From: Dermatophilus congolensis
Lineage (GTDB): Bacteria; Actinomycetota; Actinomycetes; Actinomycetales; Dermatophilaceae
Assembly: GCF_900447215.1 (NCBI RefSeq)
Contig: NZ_UFYA01000001.1
Location: forward strand, 2,480,001 to 2,544,000
Direction: 5' to 3'
DNA length: 64,000 nt
The position numbers were made by a program, and so were the translations under genes. Below, in pieces: positions 1-8,514 of this stretch (position 1 is the first letter of the stretch; every line of letters starts with the position of its first letter). Under the pieces are notes generated by a model. That model was not told the DNA's origin. It did no database searches and worked only from the letters and a program-made list of their open reading frames with translations.

Positions 1-1
1 C

Positions 2-841
2 AAACCCGTACCACTGATCATCCGCAAATCTGACGGCGGATACGGCTACGCAACCACCGACCTAGCCACCATTCGCCACCGCGTCCGTAACCTCAAAGCC
101 AGCAGAATTCTCTACGTTATCGGCGCACCTCAGGCACTCCACCTCAACATGATGTTCGCCACCGCTGCCAAAGCTGGCTGGCTGCCCGAAGACGTCGAAG
201 CCACTCACATCAAGATCGGTAACGTGCTCGGCGAAGACCGTAAGATCCTGCGCACCCGCTCGGGGGCTCCCCTGCGCCTCATGGACCTTCTCAACGAATC
301 CGTTGCCAAAGCTAAACGTCACATCGATTCTGCCCGTCCCGAGCTTGCCGAAGAAGAACGCGCAGAAATCGCCCGGCAAATCGGCATCGGCGCCGTCAAA
401 TACGCAGACCTCTCCGTCGCTCACGACTCCGAGTACGTATTCGACCTAGACCGCATGCTCAACCTCACCGGCAACACCGGCCCCTACCTGCAATACGCCG
501 CTACCCGTCTACGCTCCATCTTCCGCTCCGCCGACGAAGCTGGAATCGCCGTGGCAGACACCATCTGCCTACAGCAACCCCACGAACGCGCCCTAGCACT
601 ACACCTGCTCGAATTCGGTAGCACCGTCGCCGCAGTCGGGGCTCTATGCGAACCCCACCGCCTCGCGGCATACCTGTTCGACCTGGCCCAACTCTTCAGC
701 GCCTTCTACGAAAACTGCCCCGTCCTGGGCGCCGAGGACGAAGATATCCGCGCATCCCGCCTAGCCCTGTGCAAAGTAACCCTCGAGGTACTCATTACCG
801 GCCTAGACCTCCTGGGCATCCGCGCACCCGAACGCATGTGA
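2..841 (+). CDS. argS: Arginyl-tRNA synthetase, C-terminal part (5' end outside window)
   Basis: Charges tRNA-Arg with arginine in the cytosol. The frame is open from base 2, so only the last 279 residues are present and the HIGH box is upstream. Visible class-I ArgRS features are the GYATTDLA stretch near the beginning, the region around GNVLGEDRKILRTRSG (where KMSKS-like sequences sit in ArgRS) and the NTGPYLQYA signature followed by the helical DALR anticodon-binding domain, ending at PERM. Assignment is from family-specific motifs. A 7-bp GC stem 9 bases after the stop may be its terminator. Confidence 0.96.
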   Translation, partial: KPVPLIIRKSDGGYGYATTDLATIRHRVRNLKASRILYVIGAPQALHLNMMFATAAKAGWLPEDVEATHIKIGNVLGEDRKILRTRSGAPLRLMDLLNESVAKAKRHIDSARPELAEEERAEIARQIGIGAVKYADLSVAHDSEYVFDLDRMLNLTGNTGPYLQYAATRLRSIFRSADEAGIAVADTICLQQPHERALALHLLEFGSTVAAVGALCEPHRLAAYLFDLAQLFSAFYENCPVLGAEDEDIRASRLALCKVTLEVLITGLDLLGIRAPERM

Positions 842-849
842 CCCCCAGA

Positions 850-875
850 GGCGGGCGACGGCTCCCTGGCCCGCC
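850..875 (+). terminator. Possible weak terminator after argS
   Basis: Arms 850-856 and 869-875 are perfectly complementary (7 G/C pairs, 12-nt loop). There is no U tract. It is short enough to occur by chance. Confidence 0.35.
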
Positions 876-989
876 CGCCCCTGGCAATAACCCCATCCAC
901 CGGGACAACAAAACCCGGCGAAATGTGCGTCATATCCCACCGACCTCAGAACCCTAGAGACAGCGCACCGCCCCCACATACCCTGCAGT

Positions 990-1409
990 ATGGCGACGGT
1001 GACCCAAACTATGCGTCAGCTGCAAAATCCGCAGCTCACAAGCACTCTGAGGGATTTATGCATACAGCATGAAATCGCCCTACTCATGCTCCACGGCACC
1101 TGTGTGACCAGCACCACTGACGCTCCCCGACTCGACCTGGCCTACCTACCCACCCACCAAAACATCGACCACCTCCGCGTCGTCACAGCCTTCCTCGCCA
1201 TCCTTCCCACCGAACGGCTGGACGTCATCGCGCTCAACTGGGATGACCCCATCGCCGCCCACACCGCGTTCGAAAATGGACGCCCCCTCTACGAAAACGA
1301 GCCCAACCTCTTCACCACACTGCGCCATCAAGCCGCCATCGACTACGCCCACTCACACTGGCTCCACGATTTCACCCTCCCCACCCGCACCCCCTACTGG
1401 GAAGCGTGA
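990..1409 (+). CDS. Degenerate MNT-like nucleotidyltransferase-fold protein
   Basis: A 139-residue protein. Residues 33-52 line up with the GSxxxG...DxD core of the minimal nucleotidyltransferases (MntA antitoxin family), and residues 77-101 (LDVIALN to RPLYE) match the third-Asp strand and the closing GR-LYE element of that family. Key positions are altered: the Gly-Ser pair is G36-T37, the first Asp of DxD is Arg47, and only D49 and D78 remain. It may therefore bind rather than transfer nucleotides. No HEPN toxin gene (MntA's usual partner) lies beside it; neighbours are argS and metB. The start is probably leaderless, with a weak TACCCT box just upstream. The fold assignment is an inference from motif order. 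Confidence 0.6.
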   Translation: MATVTQTMRQLQNPQLTSTLRDLCIQHEIALLMLHGTCVTSTTDAPRLDLAYLPTHQNIDHLRVVTAFLAILPTERLDVIALNWDDPIAAHTAFENGRPLYENEPNLFTTLRHQAAIDYAHSHWLHDFTLPTRTPYWEA

Positions 1410-1446
1410 CCTACCACCAAAAATCGCCTGTTAGCCTGGACACGAA

Positions 1447-1557
1447 TCCATCACGACCGGCTGAGGGACTGGACCGATGATGCCGGGGCAACCACGCCAA
1501 ACCCCTGCGCGCACGGTGCCACATCCTGCGGCCTTCACCCGAAAGCCGACAGATGGA
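1447..1557 (+). promoter_or_regulatory. SAM riboswitch (S-box clan) upstream of metB
   Basis: The core GAGGGACTGGACCGATGA, then GCCGGGGCAACC, then GGTGCCA-ATCCTGC and a GAAAG segment follow the SAM-I-clan order. The closing P1 stem is 1447-1452 with 1552-1557 (6 perfect pairs). It ends about 75 bases before the metB start and is expected to lower metB expression when S-adenosylmethionine is abundant. Whether it is SAM-I, SAM-IV or the intermediate class needs a covariance model. Confidence 0.88.
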
Positions 1558-1631
1558 CTCAACCGCGCACGAATGCGGACATGGATGTGGCCTCCTACGC
1601 ACAGAACACATCCATGAGAGGCCGCACGCAC

Positions 1632-2798
1632 ATGCACGACATCTCACCGATCACCCGCGCCATCCGCACCGGCATCGCCGAAGACCCCAACCACGGCGCC
1701 GTTATCCCACCGCTATACCTCAGCACCACATACACATTCGAAGGCTTTAACACCAAACGCATCCACGACTACAGCCGCGACACCAACCCCACCCGAGACA
1801 TCCTCACCCGCGCCCTCGCCACCCTTGAAGAAGGTGTAGGCGGTGTCACCACTTCTTCGGGAATGGGCGCCATCACCACCCTCTTATTCATGCTGACCAA
1901 CAGCGAAGACCACATTCTCGTCCCCGCCGACTGTTACGGCGGAACCTGGCGACTCTTCGAATCTCTCGCCGAACGCGGACACTTCACGTGTACCACCGCC
2001 GACTTCACTGACATCAACGCAGTACGCGCTGCCCTCCAGGCCCACCCAACTGCACTTGTGTGGATCGAAACCCCCTCCAACCCCACCATGCGCATCACAG
2101 ATATCGCTGCCGTCGCCGCCGCGGCCCATGAAGCAGATGCTGTCGTCGTCGCCGACAACACCTTCCTGACCCCACTGCAACAGCGACCCCTGAGCCTTGG
2201 TGCTGACTACGTCATGCACTCCACCACCAAGTACATCAACGGACACAGCGACGTTATCGGCGGAGCCATCATCGCCTCCACCCAACAAGGCGCAGACAAC
2301 CTACGCTTCTGGGCCAATAACCTCGGAACCGCCGGCAGTGCCTACGACAGCCACATGATCATGCGCGGACTACGCAGCATCGGTCCCCGTATTGCTGCAC
2401 ACCGCACAAACGCCCAAGCAATCGCCGAAGCACTCCAAGCTCACCCCGCAGTAGAACGTGTCTACTACCCAGGCTTGCCCGACCACCCCGGACACGATCT
2501 GGCATCCCGCCAACAAGACGGTTTCGGCGCCATCGTCAGCTTTGATTTGTGCGGTGGCCTCACTGCAGTCAAAGCCTTCTTAGACGGCCTCCAACTGTTC
2601 ACTTTCGCCGAATCGCTTGGCGGCACCGAGTCCCTCATAGAACACCCCACCACCATGAGTCACGCGACCATGACCGAACAGGCACGCCAAGCCGCAGGAA
2701 TCACCGAAGCAATGCTGCGCCTAGCTGTGGGGATCGAGGACATCCAGGACCTGCTGACAGATCTCACCATGGCACTCGATCGTGCCCATCGGTCCTGA
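1632..2798 (+). CDS. metB: Cystathionine gamma-synthase
   Basis: PLP enzyme of the Cys/Met-metabolism family that joins an activated homoserine to cysteine to give cystathionine in methionine synthesis. The 388-residue length matches E. coli MetB (386), and alignment by eye is good throughout: HDYSRDTNPTRD, the SGMGAI phosphate loop, PADCYGGTWRLF, DNTFLTP and the PLP lysine K200 in HSTTKYINGHSDV. The C-terminal ESLGGTESLIEHP is typical of gamma-synthase/lyases. I chose ATG 1632, 10 bases after a GAGAGG ribosome site; an in-frame start at 1581 would add 17 residues. The SAM riboswitch supports a biosynthetic role over cystathionine lyase, although some actinobacterial homologues do both. Confidence 0.93.
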   Translation: MHDISPITRAIRTGIAEDPNHGAVIPPLYLSTTYTFEGFNTKRIHDYSRDTNPTRDILTRALATLEEGVGGVTTSSGMGAITTLLFMLTNSEDHILVPADCYGGTWRLFESLAERGHFTCTTADFTDINAVRAALQAHPTALVWIETPSNPTMRITDIAAVAAAAHEADAVVVADNTFLTPLQQRPLSLGADYVMHSTTKYINGHSDVIGGAIIASTQQGADNLRFWANNLGTAGSAYDSHMIMRGLRSIGPRIAAHRTNAQAIAEALQAHPAVERVYYPGLPDHPGHDLASRQQDGFGAIVSFDLCGGLTAVKAFLDGLQLFTFAESLGGTESLIEHPTTMSHATMTEQARQAAGITEAMLRLAVGIEDIQDLLTDLTMALDRAHRS

Positions 2799-2814
2799 GG
2801 AGAGCAACGCACCA

Positions 2815-2864
2815 ACTCACGTGGCGGCACAGGAACACCGAACGCACCTTGCCGTCACGTGAGT
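2815..2864. terminator. Hairpin between convergent metB and GH26 genes
   Basis: Arms 2815-2828 and 2851-2864 form a 14-bp stem with one G-U pair and a 22-nt loop. It sits between two converging stop codons and could end transcripts from both sides. Confidence 0.6.
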
Positions 2865-2886
2865 GGCGAATTCACCTTCGAAATCA

Positions 2887-3990
2887 CTATAAAAATTCCC
2901 GCCGCGGCGATAGAGCAGCAGGTAAGGCGGCTGTCGCTGCTGTTGCTGACCCCGGTGCGTGGTACGTAAGTTGTGGCATCCAGGCCATGTAGGCCCTTTG
3001 TGCCTCGGGGTTAATAGAGAGAGCACATTTGCAGTAGTCGTCGGGCTCTTCGAAGTATGTATCGAAAGCCATGATGTCGCGATTGGCGTACATCCACCCA
3101 TATGCGTAATGAATGTATTGAGGGTTATCTCCGCCGGATTCCTCTGATCCCCGTATGACACCCCACTCGGGAAGAGCGAACTTTTTGCCGTGCGTGCGGG
3201 CAAACGTGCCCCAGTAGTCCCAGCCTTGCGGACGTGTCCTGTGTTCTTTCCACCCTTTCTGGTCGTACGGCGGGGACCAGTCGTAGGCGTCGATACCGAC
3301 AATGTCTACGACGTCGTCTCCAGGCCAGGCAGTCGTTGCATCAGGCAGCGAATTTCCGCGACCCTCATTGGGGTTCCAGACAATCCGAAGGTCGGGACCG
3401 CCGGATTTAAGCGAGGTTGATGCCTGCCGAAAAGCTGTTTTAAAGGTGCCGACATTGGACGGTGTTGCTTTCCAAGGCCAATTCACGATGTTGAATTCCC
3501 ACCCAGGGCGGACATACGCATTGGGGTACTTCGTGGCGATCAAAGCGCCTAGTCGTTTGAAATCTTCGTTGTATGCGCCTTGGGCGGCTTTCTCTAACGT
3601 CCCGTCTTTAGGGAAGAGCTGCACAGAGATGTTGAGTGTTCCGGAGAAACCGGCAGGAATGGTTTTCTCGGTGAGCCACCAGTCGCTGAGGTGTTCCTCC
3701 CAGCTTCCGCGGGTAGGGGACACGCCCAAGACATCTAGTTTGTGTCCTCGCATTTTTTCAAACGCGCCAGTGATTTTCGGATCATGTCCAAATACGCCGC
3801 TGTCCCAGAGAAGTCCGCTGGGTCTGGGAGTGTATCGATAGTTCTTATTGGGTGATCTGTCGATATCGTCAGGAATTCCAGAAGAAGAACAAGAAGAGAC
3901 TGCAATTAACGTTGCGAGAAGCGTTGCGATAGTAGCTGTTACGCGTACCCAGCGGCCGCGGTATTTAACGACGCATGATGTAGCTGTCAT
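2887..3990 (-). CDS. GH26-like glycoside hydrolase lipoprotein
   Basis: A 367-residue predicted lipoprotein: basic N-terminus, hydrophobic stretch 17-31 and a lipobox ending at Cys34 (AVSSC). The mature part looks like a clan GH-A barrel of the beta-mannanase (GH26) type: RPGWEFN with the likely acid/base Glu165, NEGRGN, a GIDAYD strand and LPEWGV with the likely nucleophile Glu275. It would act outside the membrane on a beta-mannan- or glucan-like polysaccharide, but the substrate cannot be read from sequence. I chose ATG 3990 because it precedes a clean signal peptide and follows GGGGG; the frame stays open another 42 codons upstream with no lipoprotein-like start. It is divergent from the CNNM pair. 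Confidence 0.75.
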   Translation of the reverse strand: MTATSCVVKYRGRWVRVTATIATLLATLIAVSSCSSSGIPDDIDRSPNKNYRYTPRPSGLLWDSGVFGHDPKITGAFEKMRGHKLDVLGVSPTRGSWEEHLSDWWLTEKTIPAGFSGTLNISVQLFPKDGTLEKAAQGAYNEDFKRLGALIATKYPNAYVRPGWEFNIVNWPWKATPSNVGTFKTAFRQASTSLKSGGPDLRIVWNPNEGRGNSLPDATTAWPGDDVVDIVGIDAYDWSPPYDQKGWKEHRTRPQGWDYWGTFARTHGKKFALPEWGVIRGSEESGGDNPQYIHYAYGWMYANRDIMAFDTYFEEPDDYCKCALSINPEAQRAYMAWMPQLTYHAPGSATAATAALPAALSPRREFL

Positions 3991-4277
3991 GAGACCCCCG
4001 GGTGTGTGCCGTGACGTAGTGGAGCCCCCCGCTCCGACCCTTGTCCTTTTCGACGATACCGGGAGAATCTGGATATATACAGAACACAGATATGACTTCT
4101 GTTGGGATACGGGCAAGTGCGAGGCATCTCTGCTGGGTCAAGGGCTCTACGATGAGTTGTCATGGACATATCCCGACAATCAAAGGGTCGCCTCGCGAAC
4201 AGCCCGGCGACCCTACGTCCGGTCGTTCTTCTTTCACCGATAACAACCGTGGGGGCTCACCACGGTGAGGGTGGCCG

Positions 4278-5711
4278 ATGACCTCTGCATGGTTCCTCCT
4301 CGGTATTTTGATTTTGTTGATTGCTGCGAATGCATTGTTCGTTGCGGTGGAGTTTTCATATATCACCGTTGACCGATCTCGAGTGCAAAAAGCTGCGGCT
4401 GAAGGAGATCCGACGGCGCAACAAGTCGAGCGCGGTCTGGGTAAGTTGTCCGAACAGTTGTCGGGAGCTCAGTTAGGTATCACAGCCTGCAGCCTGATTA
4501 CTGGATATGTGGCTGAGCCTTCTGTAGGTCAGCTTCTGGCTGCTGCCCTGAATGCAACAGCCCTTCCGGCCTCGGTGTCGATGGCTGTATCCGTATCCGG
4601 AGCCTTCATTATTGCCACTTTTACTCAGATGGCTTTCGGGGAACTAGTTCCTAAAAGTTGGGCGATTGCTGAACCAAACCGCGTAGCCCGTTTGGTTGCT
4701 TATCCGCAGGCTTGGTACATGCGTTTGTTTGGTTGGTTGGTTCGTTTTTTTGATCGAGCCGCCGAACGAGTGGTGCGCGCGTTAGGTATGGAACCCGCAA
4801 GCGAATTAGATCAAGCTCGTAGCCCCGCAGAATTGACTGCACTGGTGCAGTACTCAGGCGAAGAAGGCACACTCGATAAAGCCACAGCAGAGCTGGTGGC
4901 GCGGTCAATTGAATTCGGTGACCGCACAGCCGCTGAAGTGATGGTTCCGCGCCCACGTGTGAACTTCGTGGAACGAGAAACCACAGTGGAAGAGCTGATC
5001 GCCCTTGTTATCGAATCAGGACACTCCAGATTCCCCGTCCAAGGTGATGACGTCGATGACATTGTGGGCATCGTTCACTACAAAGCCACATTGGGAGTAC
5101 CCATCCAGATGCGCGCGCAGCGTCGCGTCGAAGAATTCATGGTTGCACCGTACGTAGTTGCCGAAACGATGACGCTGGATCCGCTCATGCGTGAATTGCG
5201 TGAGCCTGGGCTGCAAGCAGCAATCGTGATTGATGAATATGGCGGTACCGCAGGTCTGGTGACTTTGGAAGATCTCGTCGAAGAAATCGTTGGCGAGATT
5301 CGAGACGAACACGACCAATATGTGCGCAGATACCGGCGCACCAATGACGGCGGATGGATGATTTCTGGATTGCTCAGGCCAGATGAAGCCTCAGCAATTA
5401 TTGGCCTAGAAATCCCCGAGGGTGAAGACACCGACACGATGGCTGGGCTCGTAGTGGAGCAGCTGGATCGGATCCCAGAGCCAGGAGACCAGACCGTTCT
5501 TGAAGTGAAAGACCCACAACGTCTTGATGACAAAGAACGAGCCGTGCCTGCGTGGATCAGACTGACGGTGGTGAGCCTGGATGGCCATCGCGTGGATCGG
5601 ATGATCGTGCACCGCTTCGACGAAGATCCGCGCGTATCTGAGCTTGGTCATGGCGACTCGTCTGTGGAGTCCGAGAATACGGCTAACGACGTTGAGGGTG
5701 GTGCACGATGA
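4278..5711 (+). CDS. CNNM/CorC-type transporter, first of a pair
   Basis: A 477-residue membrane protein of the CNNM (DUF21) family, which bacteria use for magnesium or other divalent-cation export. Residues 1-180 hold a hydrophobic N-terminus and membrane segments with the FVAVEFSY and QLGITACSLITGY motifs. Two CBS repeats follow at roughly 205-340 (VMVPRPRV, FPVQGDDVDDIVGIVH, IVIDEYGGTAGLVTLEDLVEEIVGEI), then a CorC/HlyC domain to about 440. The older name hemolysin is misleading. The stop overlaps the next gene's start by four bases, so the two are probably co-translated and may form heteromers. Confidence 0.9.
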   Translation: MTSAWFLLGILILLIAANALFVAVEFSYITVDRSRVQKAAAEGDPTAQQVERGLGKLSEQLSGAQLGITACSLITGYVAEPSVGQLLAAALNATALPASVSMAVSVSGAFIIATFTQMAFGELVPKSWAIAEPNRVARLVAYPQAWYMRLFGWLVRFFDRAAERVVRALGMEPASELDQARSPAELTALVQYSGEEGTLDKATAELVARSIEFGDRTAAEVMVPRPRVNFVERETTVEELIALVIESGHSRFPVQGDDVDDIVGIVHYKATLGVPIQMRAQRRVEEFMVAPYVVAETMTLDPLMRELREPGLQAAIVIDEYGGTAGLVTLEDLVEEIVGEIRDEHDQYVRRYRRTNDGGWMISGLLRPDEASAIIGLEIPEGEDTDTMAGLVVEQLDRIPEPGDQTVLEVKDPQRLDDKERAVPAWIRLTVVSLDGHRVDRMIVHRFDEDPRVSELGHGDSSVESENTANDVEGGAR

Positions 5712-6793
5712 ACGAAGGTGCCGCGCTGGCGATCATGCTGGTGTTTCTCGTGTTTAACGCGATCTTTGTGGCTGCAGAGTTTGCACTGGTTTCAGTTCGC
5801 CGCGACCAGCTAGAGCCACTAGTCCACGAAGGTAAATGGTCGGCGCGAATCACCATGAAGGTGGTTAAAGACGTCAACGTCGCGATTGCCGGCACCCAGC
5901 TGGGTATTACAGCCTCGTCGTTGGCAATTGGTGCAGTAGGTGAACCTGCACTGCATCACCTCATGGCGGCTCCGTTTGCATTCATGGGGGCGCCAGCGTG
6001 GCTGGTAGGACCGGCAGCGTTGGTGTTGTCTTTGGTCATCGTTATCTACCTGCACATGGTGTTGGCAGAGATGGTCCCCAAGAACATTGCATTGGCGGGG
6101 CCCTTGAGGGCCTCGTTGGTGCTGGGACCTTTCATGTACTTTTTTGACTTCCTCGCTCGACCGTTTTTGTGGTTGATGAATGCGACGGCGAATGTGGCGC
6201 TGAAACTGATGCGGGTAGAGCCTAAGAATGAGGTGACGGCGGCCTTCGATCGGGATCAGGTGCGGTCTTTCATTGAAGAGTCAGGGCGCGAAGGCGTTCT
6301 GGATGAAGATGAGACGGCGCTGCTGGCACATGCCCTTGACTTCGAAACGGGCGTGGCCTCGGATGTGGCATTGCCTGCTGACTCGTTGAGGACAGTCCCG
6401 GATTCAGTGTCGATTTTAGAGCTGGAGCAGTTGGCTGCCCAGACAGGATTCAGTCGCTTTCCGGTGGTGGGGGGCAAGGGCATGTACATCGGTTACGTGC
6501 ACGTCAAAGATGTATTGGGTGCCCCGGATGCCTCGCAGCCAGCAGTGCCGCGGTACCTGAGCCCGTTGCCCTCGATTCCAGCGGACATGGGTTTGCGCGA
6601 GGTAGTCAGGCGTATGCAGCGTAGCCAAGTGCATTTGGCAGTGCTGACCGGGGAGGAGGGGGTTCCGGCGGGCTCTCAGGGCGCGGTAATTGCGTTGGAG
6701 GACGTGCTGGAAGAGCTGGTCGGTGATGTGCGAGAGGCGATTGCGGTGCCTGATGCTGCATCGGCGGGGCGTGGGCCGCAACAGAATGTGTAA
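5708..6793 (+). CDS. CNNM-type transporter, second of the pair
   Basis: A 361-residue paralogue of the preceding gene, sharing the FNAIFVAAEFALVSVRRDQ opening and GTQLGITASSLAIG. It has a DUF21 membrane domain (about 1-170) and CBS repeats (about 205-340, with ALEDVLEELVGDV), but no CorC/HlyC C-terminal domain. Paired genes, one with and one without that domain, are common in actinobacteria. It starts on the ATGA overlap with its partner and ends just before a long bidirectional hairpin. The cation handled is unknown. Confidence 0.9.
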   Translation: MNEGAALAIMLVFLVFNAIFVAAEFALVSVRRDQLEPLVHEGKWSARITMKVVKDVNVAIAGTQLGITASSLAIGAVGEPALHHLMAAPFAFMGAPAWLVGPAALVLSLVIVIYLHMVLAEMVPKNIALAGPLRASLVLGPFMYFFDFLARPFLWLMNATANVALKLMRVEPKNEVTAAFDRDQVRSFIEESGREGVLDEDETALLAHALDFETGVASDVALPADSLRTVPDSVSILELEQLAAQTGFSRFPVVGGKGMYIGYVHVKDVLGAPDASQPAVPRYLSPLPSIPADMGLREVVRRMQRSQVHLAVLTGEEGVPAGSQGAVIALEDVLEELVGDVREAIAVPDAASAGRGPQQNV

Positions 6794-6809
6794 ATAGTTT
6801 TACGACAAA

Positions 6810-6866
6810 CAACGTCAGGGGCTTGGCCATAACAAATGATGCGTTATGACCAAGCCCCTGACGTTG
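6810..6866. terminator. Strong bidirectional terminator
   Basis: Arms 6810-6833 and 6843-6866 pair over 24 bp with one mismatch around a 9-nt loop, between converging stops of the CNNM pair and TerC. Confidence 0.9.
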
Positions 6867-6890
6867 TTGCTTGAGGTAACCAGCTCCGGA

Positions 6891-8087
6891 TTAGCCGTGC
6901 TTGGCGTGGAGGGCATGTGCCTCGGCGAGGTGTTTTTCGAGTTCTTTGTGCTCTTCTACCAGGTGTTTGAAGCGGTCATCGATGCTGCGCAGGCTGCGCT
7001 CTTCGACGAGCATTTTCTGGTAGGTCTCTTCGCGGTATTCGGCGTCGACATCGCTGTCCAGGTCGATGTAGGTCATGGCGTGGCGGTTGGTGTTGTTGAT
7101 CAAGGAGACCGCTTTGCCCTTGGGGGACAAGAGGGAAGCAATGACCGTGATCGCTAGAACGCCGATGATGACGCTTAGAGATAGGCCGATGCCTACCTCA
7201 GGTACATGGATGGGTTCGCCGTTGTTGAGCCATGGCAGGTTGTTCTCGTGCATGGCGTGCAAGATCAGCTTGACTCCGATGAAGAACAAGATCGTGGAAA
7301 GGCCCCAGCTGAGGTAGATGAGTCGGTCCAGGAGCCCATCGATGAGGAAGTAAAGCTGGCGCAGCCCCATGAGGGAGAAGGCGGTTGCCGTGAAAACGTT
7401 GAAGACGTTTTGGGTTAGGCCGAAGATCGCCGGGATTGAGTCCAAAGCAAAGAGTAGGTCCGTGCCACCGATGGCGACCATGACCAGCAGCATGGGAGTG
7501 AGGTGGCGTTTTCCGTCCACCATCGTGGTCATGCGGTCGCCGTCGTAGTAGTCGGTGGTGTGGAAGATCTTACGTGCGATGCGGACGATGATGTTGTCAG
7601 CTTCTTCGGTAGGGTCTTCTTCTTCACCGCTGAGTTCGCTTTTAACCATGCCGAACGCGGTCCAGATGAGGATGGCACCGAAGATGTAAAACACGGCAGC
7701 GAAGGCGTTGATGACTGCGGCGCCGACGAAGATGAATGCGCTGCGGGCCAAGAGCGCGAAGACGATGCCGAAGAGCAGAACTTTTTGTTGGTCTGCCCTG
7801 GGCACTTTGAAGCTGCTCATGATGATGAGGAAGACGAAGAGGTTGTCGACGCTCAACGCTTTCTCGGTGATGTATCCGGCGAACCATTCCCCGCCCATTT
7901 CGGCGCCGCCGATTACCCATACCGCTGCTCCGAATGCGACGGCGATGCCCACATAGAGAGCCGACCAGATCGCGGCTTCTTTGAGTGTTGGTATGTGTGC
8001 CTTCCGGATGTGGAAGAAGAAGTCATACGCCAGGAGCGCGACGATCAGAGCGATCGTTCCCTCCCACACGATGGCGGGGATATCCAC
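6891..8087 (-). CDS. TerC family integral membrane protein
   Basis: A 398-residue TerC-family protein with about eight membrane helices. The family-defining acidic motifs are both present: TEKALSVDNLFVF in the second helical block and GGTDLLFALDSIPA in the fifth or sixth. Relatives (Alx, MeeF/MeeY, TerC) are linked to manganese export and metallation of secreted proteins, so a metal-efflux role is inferred, not tellurite resistance as such. The C-terminal 60 residues form a charged coiled-coil-like tail. I chose GTG 8087: GAGAGGG lies 6 bases upstream and the hydrophobic domain starts at once, while the open frame further upstream looks non-coding. Confidence 0.9.
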   Translation of the reverse strand: MDIPAIVWEGTIALIVALLAYDFFFHIRKAHIPTLKEAAIWSALYVGIAVAFGAAVWVIGGAEMGGEWFAGYITEKALSVDNLFVFLIIMSSFKVPRADQQKVLLFGIVFALLARSAFIFVGAAVINAFAAVFYIFGAILIWTAFGMVKSELSGEEEDPTEEADNIIVRIARKIFHTTDYYDGDRMTTMVDGKRHLTPMLLVMVAIGGTDLLFALDSIPAIFGLTQNVFNVFTATAFSLMGLRQLYFLIDGLLDRLIYLSWGLSTILFFIGVKLILHAMHENNLPWLNNGEPIHVPEVGIGLSLSVIIGVLAITVIASLLSPKGKAVSLINNTNRHAMTYIDLDSDVDAEYREETYQKMLVEERSLRSIDDRFKHLVEEHKELEKHLAEAHALHAKHG

Positions 8088-8151
8088 TTGCTGCCCTCTC
8101 TCGAGTCTGGGTCGGTAAGCCACGAAGGAAGCACACGGGGGGGCGATCTGT

Positions 8152-8174
8152 AGGGTGTTGTCGTGGAACACCCT
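8152..8174. repeat. Short inverted repeat upstream of TerC gene
   Basis: Arms 8152-8159 and 8167-8174 are perfect (8 bp, 7-nt gap), about 65 bases upstream of the TerC start. It may be an operator or leader hairpin. I looked for the manganese yybP-ykoY riboswitch that often precedes TerC genes and could not recognise it. Confidence 0.3.
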
Positions 8175-8514
8175 TGCCGAAGCAGCAGGGGACGGAGCTG
8201 GTCCGGCCTCTGGGCCTGTGGCCCCCGTAGCGCTGCCGACACCGGGACGAGCGAGAACGTCGTCGCATGTCGGTGATCCGTGTGGCGATTCCGCGGACCC
8301 GGTCCACGCAAACACCAGAGCTCGTTACGTGCCGGTACCCCGGGCAGGGTGTCGGTCGTTCTCGAACTCGTCTTCGCGAACAGGGATGTGACTTGAGCCT
8401 ACACGGGAGTTTGTGCGGCGTTGAAGATGGTGCAAGCCAACCTTTAGCGCGGGTCGTCTCCAGAGGGCTGGTGATGCAGGCAGGTCAGTAGGTGCTGGCT
8501 GCTTGTGCGGGGGT

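Noticed and set aside
8088-8310. Possible yybP-ykoY manganese riboswitch before TerC
   Set aside because: The characteristic conserved core is not visible on the minus strand; only a short inverted repeat is there.
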